Part shown: piece after piece, positions 14,100-25,753 of the stretch
Numbering within the stretch: position 1 is the stretch's first letter
Layout of the letters: each line of letters begins with the position of its first letter
NCBI GenBank assembly: GCA_009741485.1
Contig: CM019236.1
Span: 64,651,535-64,715,534, forward strand
Origin: Malurus cyaneus samueli
Lineage: Eukaryota; Chordata; Aves; Passeriformes; Maluridae
DNA length: 64,000 nt
Direction: 5' to 3'
Position numbers and translations under genes: made by a program
The notes under the pieces: model-generated
The model's database searches: none
What the model was told of the DNA's origin: nothing
The model's input: the letters and a program-made list of their open reading frames with translations, nothing else

Positions 14100-14363
14100 G
14101 AGAACCATGCCTTTTGGACTGTGTGGATTCGTTGGCCTGGCACAGCAGATCCACAGGCCTTGGTCGACATTGGTGCGCAGTGCACACTAATTCCATCGTG
14201 ACATGTGGGGACAGAATCTGTTTCTATTGCTGGCATGACAGGAGGATCATAAGACCTGACTCTGGTGGAAGCTGAGGTGAGCCGGACTGGAAAGGAGTGG
14301 AGGAAACATCCCATTGTGACCGGCCCAGAGGCCCCATGTATCTTGGGAACAGACTTTCTCTGA
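14100..14363 (+). pseudogene. pro: Decayed retroviral protease (left arm)
   Basis: This is an aspartic protease remnant between gag and RT. In one frame it shows QALVDIGAQCTLIPS, with DIG at 14,166-14,174 where the active site D-T/S-G is expected. The hydroxyl residue is therefore replaced by isoleucine. A TGA follows at 14,199-14,201. Further on, the same frame reads CILGTDFL (14,337-14,360), the usual hydrophobic C-terminal protease motif, and then TGA at 14,361-14,363. It cannot be functional. The right arm has an extra base next to the DIG codons and lacks a base in the GTDFL codons. Confidence 0.75.
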
Positions 14364-14569
14364 AGTGGATATTTCAAAGACCCAAAGGGATTCAAGTGGG
14401 CCTTTGGAATAGCTGCTGCAGAGACTGAGGGCATCAAGCAATTAAACACCTTGCCTGGGCTGTCTGAAAATCCATCTGCAGTTGGACTCTTCAAGGTGGA
14501 AGACCAGCATGTTCCAGTTGCAACATCACCAGTGCATCAACAGTGCATCACACAACAAACTGAGATGCT

Positions 14570-15262
14570 GTGATTCCTCTCCACAAGATGATCCAGGAGC
14601 TGGAGAGCCAAGGGGTGGTCAGCAAGGCCCACTCACCCTTCAACAGCCCCATCTGGCCTATACACAAATGTGAAGGAGAATGGAGATTGACTGTGGACTA
14701 TCGTGGCGTAAATGAAGTGATTCCACCGCTGAGCGCAACCGTACCGGACATGCTGGAGCTCCAGCATGAGCTGGAGTCCAAAGCTGCGAAGTGGTATGCC
14801 ACCATTGACATCGCCAACGCGTTCTTCTCCATTCCTCTGGCAGCAGAGTGCAGGCCTCAGTTTGCTTTCACCTGGAGGGGTGTGCAGTACACCTGGAACC
14901 GGCTACCCCAGGGGTAAAAGCACAGCCCCACCATCTGCCATGGGCTGATCCAGGCTGCGCTGGAAAAGGGTGAGGCTCCAGAACATCTGCAATATATTGA
15001 TGACATCATTGTGTGGGGGAATACAGCAGCAGAAGTATTTGAGAAAGGGGAGAAGATCATCCAGATTCTCCTGGAAGCCAACTTTGCCATAGAAAGGAAC
15101 AAAGTGTAGGGACCTGCTCGAGAGATCCAGTTCCTTGGGGTAAAGTGGCAAGATGGACAGTGTCAGATCCCCACTGAGGTCATCAATAAGATCATGTCAA
15201 TGTCTCCACCAACCAGCAAAAAGGAGACACAGGTTTTCCTGGGTGCCATAGGCTTTTGAAGG
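14570..15262 (+). pseudogene. pol: Decayed reverse transcriptase (left arm)
   Basis: The RT core stays in one frame with conserved blocks in order: SPFNSPIWPIHK, LTVDYRGVNE, YATIDIANAFFSIPL (first catalytic Asp), LPQG, HSPTICHGL, YIDD (14,993-15,004, catalytic pair) and FLGVKW. Three stops interrupt it: TAA at 14,918-14,920 directly after LPQG, TAG at 15,107-15,109 and TGA at 15,257-15,259. All three occur in the right-arm copy as well. The block pattern is closest to class III ERV-L-type RT as far as I can judge. No functional enzyme can be made. Confidence 0.88.
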
Positions 15263-15655
15263 ATGCACATGCCTGAATACAGTCAGATCATGAACCCTCT
15301 CTACTTAGTCACCCGCAAGAAGAATGATTTCCACTGGGGCCCTGAACAGCAGCAAGCCTTTGCCCAGATCAAGCAGGAAATTGCTCATGCGGTAGCTCTC
15401 GGCCCAGTCAGGACAGGAGCAGAGGTGAAGAACGTGCTCTACTCTGCAGCTGGGAGCAATGGTCTGTCCTGGAGCCTTTGGCAAAAGGTGCCTGGTGGGA
15501 CTCAGGGCCGGCCACTGGGATTCTGGAGCCAAAGCTACGGAGGGTTCCGAGGCCAACTACACTGCAACAGAGAAGGAGATCTCCCTCATAGGAGTCCAAG
15601 TGTCAGTCAATCATAGGGAGTTTGTTCTTCCTCTGCTGTCAGGAATGTGGTGATT
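15263..15655 (+). pseudogene. pol: RT connection and truncated RNase H (left arm)
   Basis: This continues the RT frame (MPEYSQIMNPLYLVTRKK, then FHWGPEQQQAFAQIK), the usual connection region before RNase H. A frameshift near 15,440-15,460 moves the homologous reading to another frame, where NYTATEKEISLIGVQ matches the conserved T-x-x-E-K-E part of RNase H. Coding likeness ends by about 15,655, well before the end of RNase H, and integrase is absent. The mirror copy ends at the same point. Confidence 0.75.
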
Positions 15656-17690
15656 ATCCAAGTGTCATCTCCGCATGTTCTGAGTAGCTGGAGGCACAGA
15701 AATCTTCTAAACTGGATGGCTGATGCAAAACGGATGCAAAGCTTTTGGTCTCTTTTGAGCTCAGCTGAAAGATCTTGCATTTGCCTGTCTTTCCTTGTGA
15801 GCCTCAAATAGTAGGAGTAAGATTGTACTTTGTGCATTTGAAATAGCATGAAAGTGTGGTGGGTTTTTTTGGTTTTTTCCTTTTCATATTCCAGTCCTTT
15901 AGTTCTCACAGTGGCTCTGCACTCATTTGCTTTAGTATGAGCAGTGCTTCTGTGTGGACTACAGATCCCCAGATCTGTAGCCCTCAGTTGTGAAAGACTT
16001 GTGCTTTCATGTGGGCAAATGGTTAATTCAATTACCTTGCTATTCAGTCTTCTTTTTGTTTTGTTTTTGAACATGTTTACTATGAAAATATATAAAATTT
16101 TCTGCATGATGAAAGGCATGAAGAGCAAAGTTTATTCCCTTCGACACTCTTTGCCTGTATTTGGAATGAATGTTGCCATTTTCGATTCAGAAACTGGAGC
16201 AGGGACCAACTCTTCATAGCTGCATATAAAGGAAGTGGTGTTATGCTCTTCTGAACACTATAGTAAATCTCTCTTCTCTGTTTACAGATCTTAAGATTTC
16301 AGATACTTTTAGAGCACATTCAGTGGCCAAGACTATCCTCAGGTCCTAGCCCGTTCTGCTCCTTGATGTTCATGGGATAATTGGATGACTCATTTAAATG
16401 AGAATCAGATGTTATTAGCTTGTTCTTCTAATGGAACCCCTTGCACAGGAGAGGTTAAGCTGTGGAATTTTTTCTATGTTTTAAGACTTTATGATTTTTA
16501 CAAAGAGAATAATGGTGTCCTTGATGCTTCTTTTAATCTTCACTGCTAAAAGGAATCTTCACTGCTAAATGAGCCCATCTGTAAGTTAACTATAATTCAA
16601 TAACTTTATGTAAATCTTTCATAGCCTTTGTAGCTTGGGGTGAGGAGAAAAGTGAAACATACATGATAAAGCATATATATATGCATGTTTAAAAATAGGT
16701 CTGTAGGATGACAGGGAAACTCAGGGGTTGTGTTTCTCAACATCTTTTGTAGAGTTTCCTGTTGTCATTAGCTCCAGTGTGAAAGGAAATCTTCCTAAAC
16801 AAGCCTCAAGCAGAGTGAGGTGGCAAAATGTCTCTGGAAAACCAGTGAAGGTCTCCCAAAACTGATGGGTCAAAACCAGAGACAGATGTATGTGAGAGAG
16901 CACCTGACGGTGATCTCAACCCTTTTTTCCCATCTGGCAAGGAAACATACTTATGTAATGTTTATAGTTTTATCTGCCTGTGTTTTGAAAAAGAAACACA
17001 GTTTTTGGGAAAGTAATTAATGTTGTCTTTGATTTCTACATCTCATGTAATTCCTTTAGGTATATTTCAGGTTTTTGTGTTTAATTTGATGCATTAGCAG
17101 CAGGAATAACAAAGGTGAGACCCTTGGTCTGTATTTAGACTACAACCACTTTCAGGAAGCACTTATAGACACAACTGTAATGAAAATAAAAAGGTAAATC
17201 TAATATTATGGAAAAGCTTTCTGCTTTCTGAACACTGCCAAAATATGCCAGCTAGCTCCAACCACTTTTGCCTCAGCAAATTTATTTTTATAGATGCTTT
17301 ACATTGACTAACCATCAGAAGCATACCTCAGTAAAACATTTATCTGGGCTGTATCATAGTTGTAGTTCCTTATGAATGACACAGCTTCACACCAGTGTAA
17401 CAGCGGGGTAAGAACCCCACATCACTGAAATGCTTATAAAAAATAAGAAATACAAGCTCACTTGTCTTATTTTATTACAAAGTCAGACCAGATTTTAAGT
17501 CCAAAGTCCATAAGTTCCTGACTTCTTCCATTGAAGCTTTCACAGTTTGGGTTCTGCATTGAAACTGAAGATAATTAAGGTGCAGGAACATCTTTATAAT
17601 GTTTCTTCTTTGTGTTCTTAATCCATGCTTCATTTTTCTTCCATCATACAGTCATGGATTAGCTGCAAGTATGAGATTTTAAAATTGTGG
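15656..17690. other. No gene recognised (left arm, inner part)
   Basis: AT-rich DNA downstream of the truncated provirus. It includes a 19-base tandem duplication at 16,535-16,569. No exon or other transposon is recognised. Confidence 0.6.
16535..16569. repeat. Two-copy 19-base tandem duplication
   Basis: 'aatcttcactgctaaa' occurs at 16,535-16,550 and again at 16,554-16,569. The right arm has the same double copy (about 21,319-21,350), so it predates any arm duplication or comes from the same molecule. Confidence 0.8.
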
Positions 17691-20172
17691 AGCTTTGTTT
17701 TTCATTTCAAGTAGAATGCTAAGAATTACGATCTAGTGGACGGATGTTCGTATGTGATGATTCGGCTTCTAAAGACATCCTACACTTTCACTAAATGATT
17801 TGAAAGATGTTCTTCACTGCCTGCATGGTCCCTTGCAAGACCCAGATAAGGTGTGGAAGAATGACATAATGCTGCCAGTATCTGCTCTTAATGTATCTTC
17901 CAGGTATTTCAGAAAATTTCTTTGTTCCCAGCTTATCCATGATCCAATACATCAGGTAGAGAGGAAAGATAAAGCAGCTGGGAGCAGGAGGAAAGACAAA
18001 TAAGGTTTTGCTTTCAGTGACAAGTACCTACCTTCTGCTCTTCCTTGCCTCAGGTGCCTCTTGCCGTGGTTACAGCTCAGCCCTCCATAACTCCTCATCT
18101 CCTGCACCCCACTCTCCCATGAGCCCTTCACTCATGTAATGTTAATAACACTTTCCCTTGGGTCCCAGTATCACATTTAAACATTCACTCAGCCGTGCAC
18201 ATATACTCAATCAGCAGAAAGAACAGTCGCTCCACACATCTGCTGCAAATTGTTTTGTCTTTTGGCAGGGTTGCCAAAAATAGTTTTTCTTTGATTGACA
18301 CCTCTCTCACTTCTTATCTTCTGAATCTCCTTCTGCCACTCAGAGAAATGGACAGTCCTGAAGGTACACTCGTGCTATTCTTTCTCCCCATGGGCCCAGG
18401 ATGCCTCAGGTCTCTACCTAACCCAGCCAAGACCAGGGGGCCTGCTGGACATTTCTGTCAGTGTCCCTAACCATGATACCAGTGCTGTGTATATAGTAAA
18501 TGAAGAGTCTTTAAAAAATTGGGGTTCTTATGTATATAAGCTCAAATATCTCCTCTTCCCCTGTTTTCCCTTTTCCTCATATCCTTCCTTCATCTTCCCT
18601 GCTTTTTTCACAGTCTGAGTCAGGAAGGACATGTTTTGAGGGGACATATTAGCACAGTTGTATTGTGGCAAAGTCAGCAGCCTTGTCTCCTGTTACCTTT
18701 TTTTTTTTTTTTTTTAAATAAGTCATTTTCACACCAAAAGAGTGCAAGAAGGTCAAATTTCAATTTTAAAAACTACAGTTGTTTTGTAGCATACAACTTA
18801 ATAAAACATCAATCCATCAGTACAGAGGTTCTTTACACTGTTTTGTCTCCTCTTTACTTGGGTTTATACTTTTCCATGGGGTGGAAAGGCTTGGCTGACT
18901 GGTTTCTGAGATTTTCCGAAAATAAACACAGGAAAAAAAATGGGCATCACAGATATAGTTGTGTCTCAGACACTTCCAAAAATGGTACTACACAGAACAA
19001 GAGATTTTACTTTCTAACAGAGAGACAGATCAGAAATGCACTGTGGTTCCTTGGCTGGGATGTGTCTATGTAACAAATTGCAGTGCCACTCCAGGTTACT
19101 CCTGCCAGGCCTAAGGATGCTCTCTGGAGGCTGGCAGAGGCTCAGCTGCATTATCTGGGGACTGTGAGGAGTCACAAGCTCCCAGGGGCAGGATCTGCAT
19201 TCCAAGGCAGGGAGCTGCATGGTGCCAGGCTGTAGTGTCCCAACTCCCGTTCAGCTCATTCAGGGTGTGGCTGTGGGGTGCTACTCTGGGCTGCACTGAC
19301 AGGCCCAAAGTGTTCTGCCATTTGGCCTCCTCATGCCTTGCAGGGAAAATAATACAGAAAAGGCAGACACCCAGTGTACAGTGAGCTATTGTTGTCTGGC
19401 CACTCGATTGACTGTTCCAGTCCAGCATTCCACCTATACCCTGTGACAGAGGCACAATCAAAAGAGCAGAAATGCGCCAGCTACCACGTAGTCATCCCCA
19501 GCATTTCACGCTTGCAGCACACTGTAAGGATTTTGGCTATATGCATTTCTACAAACAGAATAATCCAGTGATTAAAAGTCATGCTTGAACCTTTACTGCC
19601 TTTACTTCAGAGAGAAGAAATTTGTTTACAAGCATTAAATGCAAATACATACATGTTCAAATATATTGAAGTCATTACAACCCTCTGCTATTGTATAAAG
19701 GAAAAAAAAAAGAGTAATAGAAGCCTAGTCTTCCTTGGACTTACATAAGTAGAGCTGGCACATTAATCCTTTCACTTAGAGAAAGAAGAATGAGGAAGAC
19801 TGCAAAATCTTTAGGAACTGTTCAACCAATAGGAAAAAAAAATGAAAAAAGAGAATAAAGGCAAACATATCTGACAGATGGAAAGCATTCACCAACGTGT
19901 GAGATATGGCACACTTACTCTGTATATAAAATTATATTTTTAAGACTTTGAAAGTCACCAGAGTTTTTAATGTCTAATTTGAAAATTAAAATGGCTTTTT
20001 TTTTTGTTTAATTTTTGTTCTTTGTTAATCAGCATTTGTTTCCCATAGGAACTACAAAATTTTAATCTATAGCTTATAGCTGGAATACACAAAAATCAAA
20101 CCTACATTATAAGTCACCATCAGTATACTGTGTGGAACTAAGGAGCACTTTTACTTCATGCTGACTCCATGA
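17691..20172. other. Single-copy spacer between the inverted arms
   Basis: These 2.48 kb are not found again in the window. They hold an 18-base T run at 18,698-18,715 and a locally GC-richer patch at about 19,080-19,500. A 116-codon minus-strand open frame in that patch (19,111-19,461) resembles nothing I recognise. The rest is AT-rich. I see no gene or known transposon. If the N gap hides the continuation of the right arm, the real spacer would be shorter than it appears. Confidence 0.7.
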
Positions 20173-20197
20173 NNNNNNNNNNNNNNNNNNNNNNNNN
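20173..20197. other. Assembly gap of 25 N
   Basis: Exactly 25 Ns separate the spacer from the first base of the right arm. A short round-number run is usually a placeholder of unknown true length inserted by a scaffolding or gap-filling program. Its position at the hinge of the inverted repeat makes the join between the arms unproven. Confidence 0.98.
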
Positions 20198-22214
20198 ACA
20201 TGAATTTTAAAATCTCATACTGCAGCTAATCCATGACTGTATGATGGAGAAAAATGAAGCATGGATTAAGAACACAAAAGAAGAAACATTATAAAGATGT
20301 TCCTGCACCTTAATTATCTTCAGTTTCAATGCAGAACCCAAACTGTGAAAGCTTCAATGGAAGAAGTCAGGACTTATGGACTTTGGACTTAAAATCTGGT
20401 CTGACTTTGTAATAAATAAGACAAGTGAGCTTGTATTTCTTATTTTTTATAAGCATTTCAGTGATGTGGGGTTCTTACCCCGCTGTTACACTGGTGTGAA
20501 GCTGTGTCATTCATAAGGAACTACAACTATGATACAGCCCAGATAAATGTTTTACTGAGGTATGCTTCTGATGGTTAGTCAATGTAAAGCATCTATAAAA
20601 ATAAATTTGCTGAGGCAAAAGTGGTTGGAGCTAGCTGGCATATTTTGGCAGTGTTCAGAAAGCAGAAAGCTTTTCCATAATATTAGATTTACCTTTTATT
20701 TTCATTACAGTTGTGTCTTATAAGTGCTTCCTGAAAGTGGTTGTAGTCTAAATACAGACCAAGGGTCTCACCTTTGTTATTCCTGCTGCTAATGCATCAA
20801 ATTAAACACAAAAACCTGAAATATACCTAAAGGAATTACATGAGATGTAGAAATCAAAGACAACATTAATTACTTTCCCAAAAACTGTGTTCTTTTTCAA
20901 AACACAGGCAGATAAAACTATAAACATTACATAAGTAGTTTTCCTTGCCAGATGGGAAAAAGGGTTGAGATCACCGTCAGTGCTCTCTCACATACATCTG
21001 TCTCTGGTTTTGACCCATCAGTTTTGGGAGACCTTCACTGGTTTTTCCAGAGACATTTTGCCACCTCACTCTGCTTGAGGCTTGTTTAGGAAGATTTCCT
21101 TTCACACTGGAGCTATGATCAACAGGAAACTCTACAAAAGATGTTGAGACACACACCCCTGAGTTTCCCTGTCATCCTACAGACCTATTTTAAACATGCA
21201 TATATATATGTCTTATCATGTATGTTTCACTTTTCTCCTCACCCCAAGCTACAAAGGCTATGAAAGATTTACATAAAGTTATTGAATTATAGTTAACTTA
21301 CAGATGGGCTCATTTAGCAGTGAAGATTCCTTTTAGCAGTGAAGATTAAAAGAAGCATCAAGGACACCATTATTCTTTTGTAAAAATCATAAAGTCTTAA
21401 AACATAGAAAAAATCCACAGCTTAACCTCTCCTGTGCAAGGGGTTCCATTAGAAGAACAAGCTAATAACATCTGATTCTCATTTAAATGAGTCATCCAAT
21501 TATCCCATGAACATCAAGGCAGAAAGGGCTAGACCTGAGGATAGTCTGGCCACTGAATGTGCTCTAAAAGTATCTGAAATCTTAAGATCTGTAAACAGAG
21601 AAGGAGATTTACTATAGTGTTCAGAAGAGCATAACACCACTTCCTTTATATGCAGCTATGAAGAGTTTGCCCTGCTCCAGTTTCTGAATCGAAAATGGCA
21701 ACATCATTCCAAATACAGGCAAAGAGTGTCGAAGGGAATAAACTTTGCTCTTCATGCCTTTCATCATGCAGAAATTTTATATATTTCATAGTAAACATGT
21801 TCAAAAACACAAAAAAAAGAAACTGAATAGCAAGGTAATTGAATTAACCATTTGCCACATGAAAGCACAAGTCTTTCACAACTGAGGGCTACAGATCTGG
21901 GGATCTGTAGTCCACACAGAAGCACTGTCATACTAAAGCAAATGAGTGCAGAGCCACTGTGAGAACTAAAGGACTGGAATATGAAAAGGAAAAAACCAAA
22001 AAAACCCACCACACTTTCATGCTATTTCAAATGCACAAAGTACAATCTTACTCCTACTATTTGAGGCTCACAAGGAAAGACAGGCAAATGCAAGATCTTT
22101 CAGCTGAGCTCAAAGGAGACCAAAAGCTTTGCATCCGTTTGCATCAGCCATCCAGTTTAGAAGATTTCTGTGCCTCCAGCTACTCAGAACATGCGGAGAT
22201 GACACTTGGATAAT

Positions 22215-22589
22215 CACCACATCCTGACAGCAGAGGAAGAACAAACTCCCTATGATTGACTGACACTTGGACTCCTATGAGGGAGATCTCCTTCTCTGTT
22301 GCAGTGTAGTTGGCCTCGGAACCCTCCGTAGCTTTGGCTCCAGAATCCAGTGGCCGGCCCCTGAGTCCCACAGGCACCTTTGCCAAAGGCTCCAGGACAG
22401 ACCATTGCTCCCAGCTGCAGAGTAGAGCACGTTCTCACCTCTGCTCCTGTCCTGACTGGGCCGAGAGCTACCGCATGAGCATTTCCTGCTTGATCTGGCA
22501 AGGCTTGCTGCTGTTCAGGGCCCCAGTGGAAATCATTCTTCTTGCGGGTGACTAGTAGAGAGGGTTCATGATCTGACTGTATTCAGGCA
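22215..22589 (-). pseudogene. pol: RT connection and truncated RNase H (right arm)
   Basis: Mirror of 15,263-15,655. An open frame at 22,180-22,386 keeps NYTATEKEISLIGVQVSVN and runs out of the element into flanking DNA at the same truncation point as the left arm. Confidence 0.72.
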
Positions 22590-23300
22590 TGTGCATCCTT
22601 CAAAAGCCATGGCACCGGAAAAACCTGTGTCTCCTTTTTGCTGGTTGGTGGAGACATTGACATGATCTTATTGATGACCTCAGTGGGGATCTGACACTGT
22701 CCATCTTGCCACTTTACCCCAAGGAACTGGATCTCTCGAGCAGGTCCTACACTTTGTTCCTTTCTATGGCAAAGTTGGCTTCCAGGAGAATCTGGATATC
22801 TTTCTCCTATTTCAATACTTCTGTTGCTGTGGTCCCCCACACATGATGTCAATAATATATTGCAGATGTTCTGGAGCCTCACCCTTTTCCAGCGCAGCCT
22901 GGATCAGCCATGGCAGATGGTGGGCTGTGCTTTTACCCCTGGGGTAGCCGGTTCCAGGTGTACTGCACACCCCTCCAGGTGAAAGCCAAACTGAGGCCTG
23001 CACTCTGCTGCCAGAGGAATGGAGAAGAACGCGTTGGGCGATGTCAATGGTGGCATACCACTTCGCAGCTTTGGACTCCAGCTCATGCTGGAGCTCCAGC
23101 ATGTCCGGTACGGTTGCGCTCAGCGGTGAATCACTTCATTTACGCCACGATAGTCCACAGTCAATCTCCATTCTCCTTCACATTGTGTATAGGCCCAGAA
23201 TGGGGCTGTTGAAGGTGAGTGGGCCTTGCTGACCACCCCTTGGCTCTCCAGCTCCGGATCATCTTGTGGAGGGAATCACAGCAATCTCAGTTTGTTGTGT
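22590..23300 (-). pseudogene. pol: Decayed reverse transcriptase (right arm)
   Basis: Mirror of the left RT remnant. The catalytic motif reads YIID at 22,848-22,859 instead of YIDD. The TAA after the LPQG block (plus-strand 'tta' at 22,933-22,935), the TAG and the TGA are shared with the left arm. One-base differences break the frame in several places. It is not functional. Confidence 0.85.
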
Positions 23301-23489
23301 GATGCACTGTTGATGAACTGGTTGATTTGTGCAACTGGAACATGCTGGTCTTCCACCTTGAGAGAGTCCAACTGCAGATGGATTTTCAGACAGCCCAGGC
23401 AAGGTGTTTAATTGCTTGATGCCCAAGTCTCTGCAGCAGCTATTCCAAAGGCCCACTTGAATCCCTTGGGTCTTTGAAATATCCACTTC

Positions 23490-23710
23490 AGAGAAAGTCT
23501 GTTCCAAGATACATGGGGCCTCTGGACCGGTCACAAGGGATGTTTCCTCCACTCCTTTCCAGTCCGTGCTCACCTCAGCTTCCACCAGAGTCAGGTCTTA
23601 TGATCCTCCTGTCATGCAGCAATAGAAACAGATTCTGTCCCCACATGTCACGATGGAATTAGTGTGCACTGCGCACACAATGTCGACCAAGGCCTGTGGA
23701 TCTGCTGTGC
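23490..23710 (-). pseudogene. pro: Decayed retroviral protease (right arm)
   Basis: Mirror of the left protease remnant. The active-site region (about 23,673-23,690) has one extra base after the Asp and Ile codons, so the frame is lost. One G is missing from the ILGTDFL codons near 23,505. The shared TGA after the IPS codons is present. Confidence 0.65.
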
Positions 23711-23758
23711 CAGGCCAACGAATCCACACAGTCCAAAAGGATGGTTCTCCCTTGCCCT

Positions 23759-25037
23759 CTACCTGGCAAGAGGCAGGATCCTTCTAGCACTGGTTGTCAT
23801 TCCTTCCCTGGGCATACATTGCAGAGTTCTTCCAGGGGACGGACATGTCATTCTGCCTTCTGTTATGCTGGGCAGCTTGCTTATGGGAACCGGAGCTAAT
23901 TCTCTTCTGGTGGAGCTTCCTCTCTGTGTGTGGCCATTCTTCAATTCACGCACATGCTGCCAGGGCAGAGGTGGGTTTTCTGTCCCACCTTCTCATGTTT
24001 TCCATGCTCACCAGGAAAGACCAGAGGTTTGCTCGTGGAGTGTACTCTCTTTTCTGGTTGGGGGACATCTGCTCCTGGTGATAGGCTCTGGTCTGGACCA
24101 ATGCGATTTGGAGAAGGCGCTCCTTAATCTCCTTCCTGAGCTGCTGATGATTCTCCTCCACTTGTTCTCCACCTTCTGTATACGCTCTGACAGACTTGTT
24201 TCTACAGCTGAGATTTTTTGTATGTGTTGGGCCATGCATAGTATCTGCGTATGCCTGGAGCTTCTTCGCCACAGCAAGCACGGTCTCATCCCCTCATTGC
24301 ACTTCATCATTGCTAAAGCAGAGGCATATTCTTGTGGCCCAAGTCGTATGAGTTTTAGCCACATCAGCTGTGTACATTTTACCACGTCTGGGCTCCTGAT
24401 TGTTTTGTCATTGAGAAAATGATCTCCAACACTGCCAGTTCTCTCAAGCATTTAATCCCTTGTTCTGTGGTCTTCCACAAGGTCTGATGTATCTGGATAT
24501 CTTCTACACACATGTCTCTTTCCCTCACACTTTTTAGGAGCCATGCCCAGAGACTGAGAGTTTCAGGCCCCCTTGCCATCCCTTGGTCAATAGCCGCATC
24601 ACCTGACAGGGATCCCAACTGTATCGCTTCACCACCATCCAGTGTCATATTATCACCTGTGGTGTCCCAGATGCGGACCAGCCAGACCAACATCAATTCA
24701 TTAGCTGTCTTTGTAATCTACCCTTAGGCCACGAATTTTTTCTGGGTCCAGAGACTCAACATGGCTTCTGGTTCAGATTCCCTGCTGGCTGTGGGTTATT
24801 GCTGCCCATCATCAATCTACTGGGCGAATGGATTTGGTTTTGTGTCTGGACAGGGGCAACTGCTACTGGCTTAGGCTCACTGTCTGGTTTAGCTGCAGCC
24901 TGAGTGACTGGGGTGTCTGCTGATTGTCCTCTGGCCCCTCTGGCCTCTGTCTCCTGCCCTGCAGCATTGAGCAGTGTGCAAATAAGCATTACCAAGGCCC
25001 AGATATTGCAATGAGCTTCTTTCCTTACAGTTCTCAT
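23759..25037 (-). pseudogene. gag: Decayed ERV gag (right arm)
   Basis: The same gag remnant as in the left arm, but split into at least five overlapping open frames: 24,756-25,037, 24,379-24,696, 24,008-24,451, 23,946-24,281 and 23,759-23,953. Landmarks such as SERIQKVEN, the HQQLRKEIKERLLQIALVQ helix and RELKNGHTQRGSSTRRELAP are kept but fall in different frames. The extra breaks relative to the left copy are single-base changes. Confidence 0.75.
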
Positions 25038-25753
25038 TGTACTTCTCTTTCAGATATTTCCCACCTCAGCTGGGTTCTGAATTTTTCAGATGGGAAAGTT
25101 GAAAGCTATTGATTCAGAAAACTGCTTCAGTATTTGGACTGTATTGTCCCATATCCCAGACACTCAGACTTTTACACCACGAGTGAAGGTGTCTGGGTAG
25201 CCCCACTGCAAAACTAAGCCCTCATCCTAGACATGCTGCAGACCATACAGAGCATTCCTACCAGATAAAACACCAGGAAAGAGGTATCTTTAAGGTCTAG
25301 GGGAAACTGAACATCCTCAGAAGTGATGTGCCAGATTTGAAGGGGAAGAGGAGATGAAGGGCTGGGAAACATCACCCCTACTTTCCTGTAGCAGACTGGC
25401 TATAATTACTAAGAATACCCCAAAACAGGTTACTAAGACTAGGATGGAGACAACAGAGCATACCAATTTCAAAAGCTCCCAGTACTCTCTTAAACTTTTA
25501 TAAATCATCGCTACCATACCTATAAATATAGCAACTCTGATTCATGTCCGTGATCTATAAAACCTCCATGCAAGGGACAAAATTGTCCCTATTGTGGATA
25601 GGCATATAGGCCTAGGGACCAGAATGACGTAATTACTTCAAACAGCATGGTGACTTCTAACGGTAAACCAATACCAAGCATTTAAAACCAAAATACAATT
25701 ATTACAATTTTTCTCTTCACTTTCTCAAGCCCCAAACGATGGGCAACAAATTT
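25038..25753 (-). other. Proviral leader (right arm), non-coding
   Basis: Mirror of the left leader. It has no coding signal and no assignable primer binding site, although a 'ttggggcttgag' stretch lies where one would be expected. Confidence 0.55.

Larger units (their letters stand above)
11359..15655 (+). mobile_element. 5'-half ERV-L-like provirus (left arm)
   Basis: An old endogenous retrovirus remnant with the order 5' LTR, leader, gag, protease, reverse transcriptase and the start of RNase H. It ends inside RNase H near 15,655 and runs straight into unrelated AT-rich DNA, so integrase, env and the 3' LTR are missing. RT blocks such as ANAFFSIPL, SPTICHGL and YIDD point to a class III (ERV-L-like) element. 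That family assignment is from motif likeness, not a search. Gag lies in three frames and pol carries several stops, so no part can make a working product. No target-site duplication can be judged because the 3' end is gone. The partner is at 22,215-26,521. Confidence 0.88.
1..17690 (+). repeat. Left arm of large inverted repeat
   Basis: This stretch reappears as reverse complement at 20,198-37,666. Matched anchors are 6 with 37,661, 2,101 with 35,580, 4,978 with 32,834, 11,371 with 26,511 and 17,641 with 20,247. It contains a CR1 fragment and a 5'-half provirus, both mirrored in the other arm. Homology is already present at base 1, so the arm probably continues outside the window. Homology at the inner end fades near 17,690, where the partner reaches the N gap. 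The left copy reads as the cleaner of the two. Whether the repeat is biological or an assembly product is not settled by the sequence. Confidence 0.95.

Noticed and set aside
13415..14494. Minus-strand open frames (up to 145 codons) over the left gag/pro region, and matching plus-strand frames over the right copy (up to 252 codons at 23,664-24,422).
   Set aside because: They are antisense shadows of the retroviral remnant. The sense strand carries the recognisable motifs.
15607..16128. A 173-codon minus-strand open frame just after the provirus, with part of it also open in the mirror copy (21,959-22,213).
   Set aside because: No domain is recognised, its composition looks like translated AT-rich DNA, and it crosses the provirus border. 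The mirror copy does not count as independent conservation.
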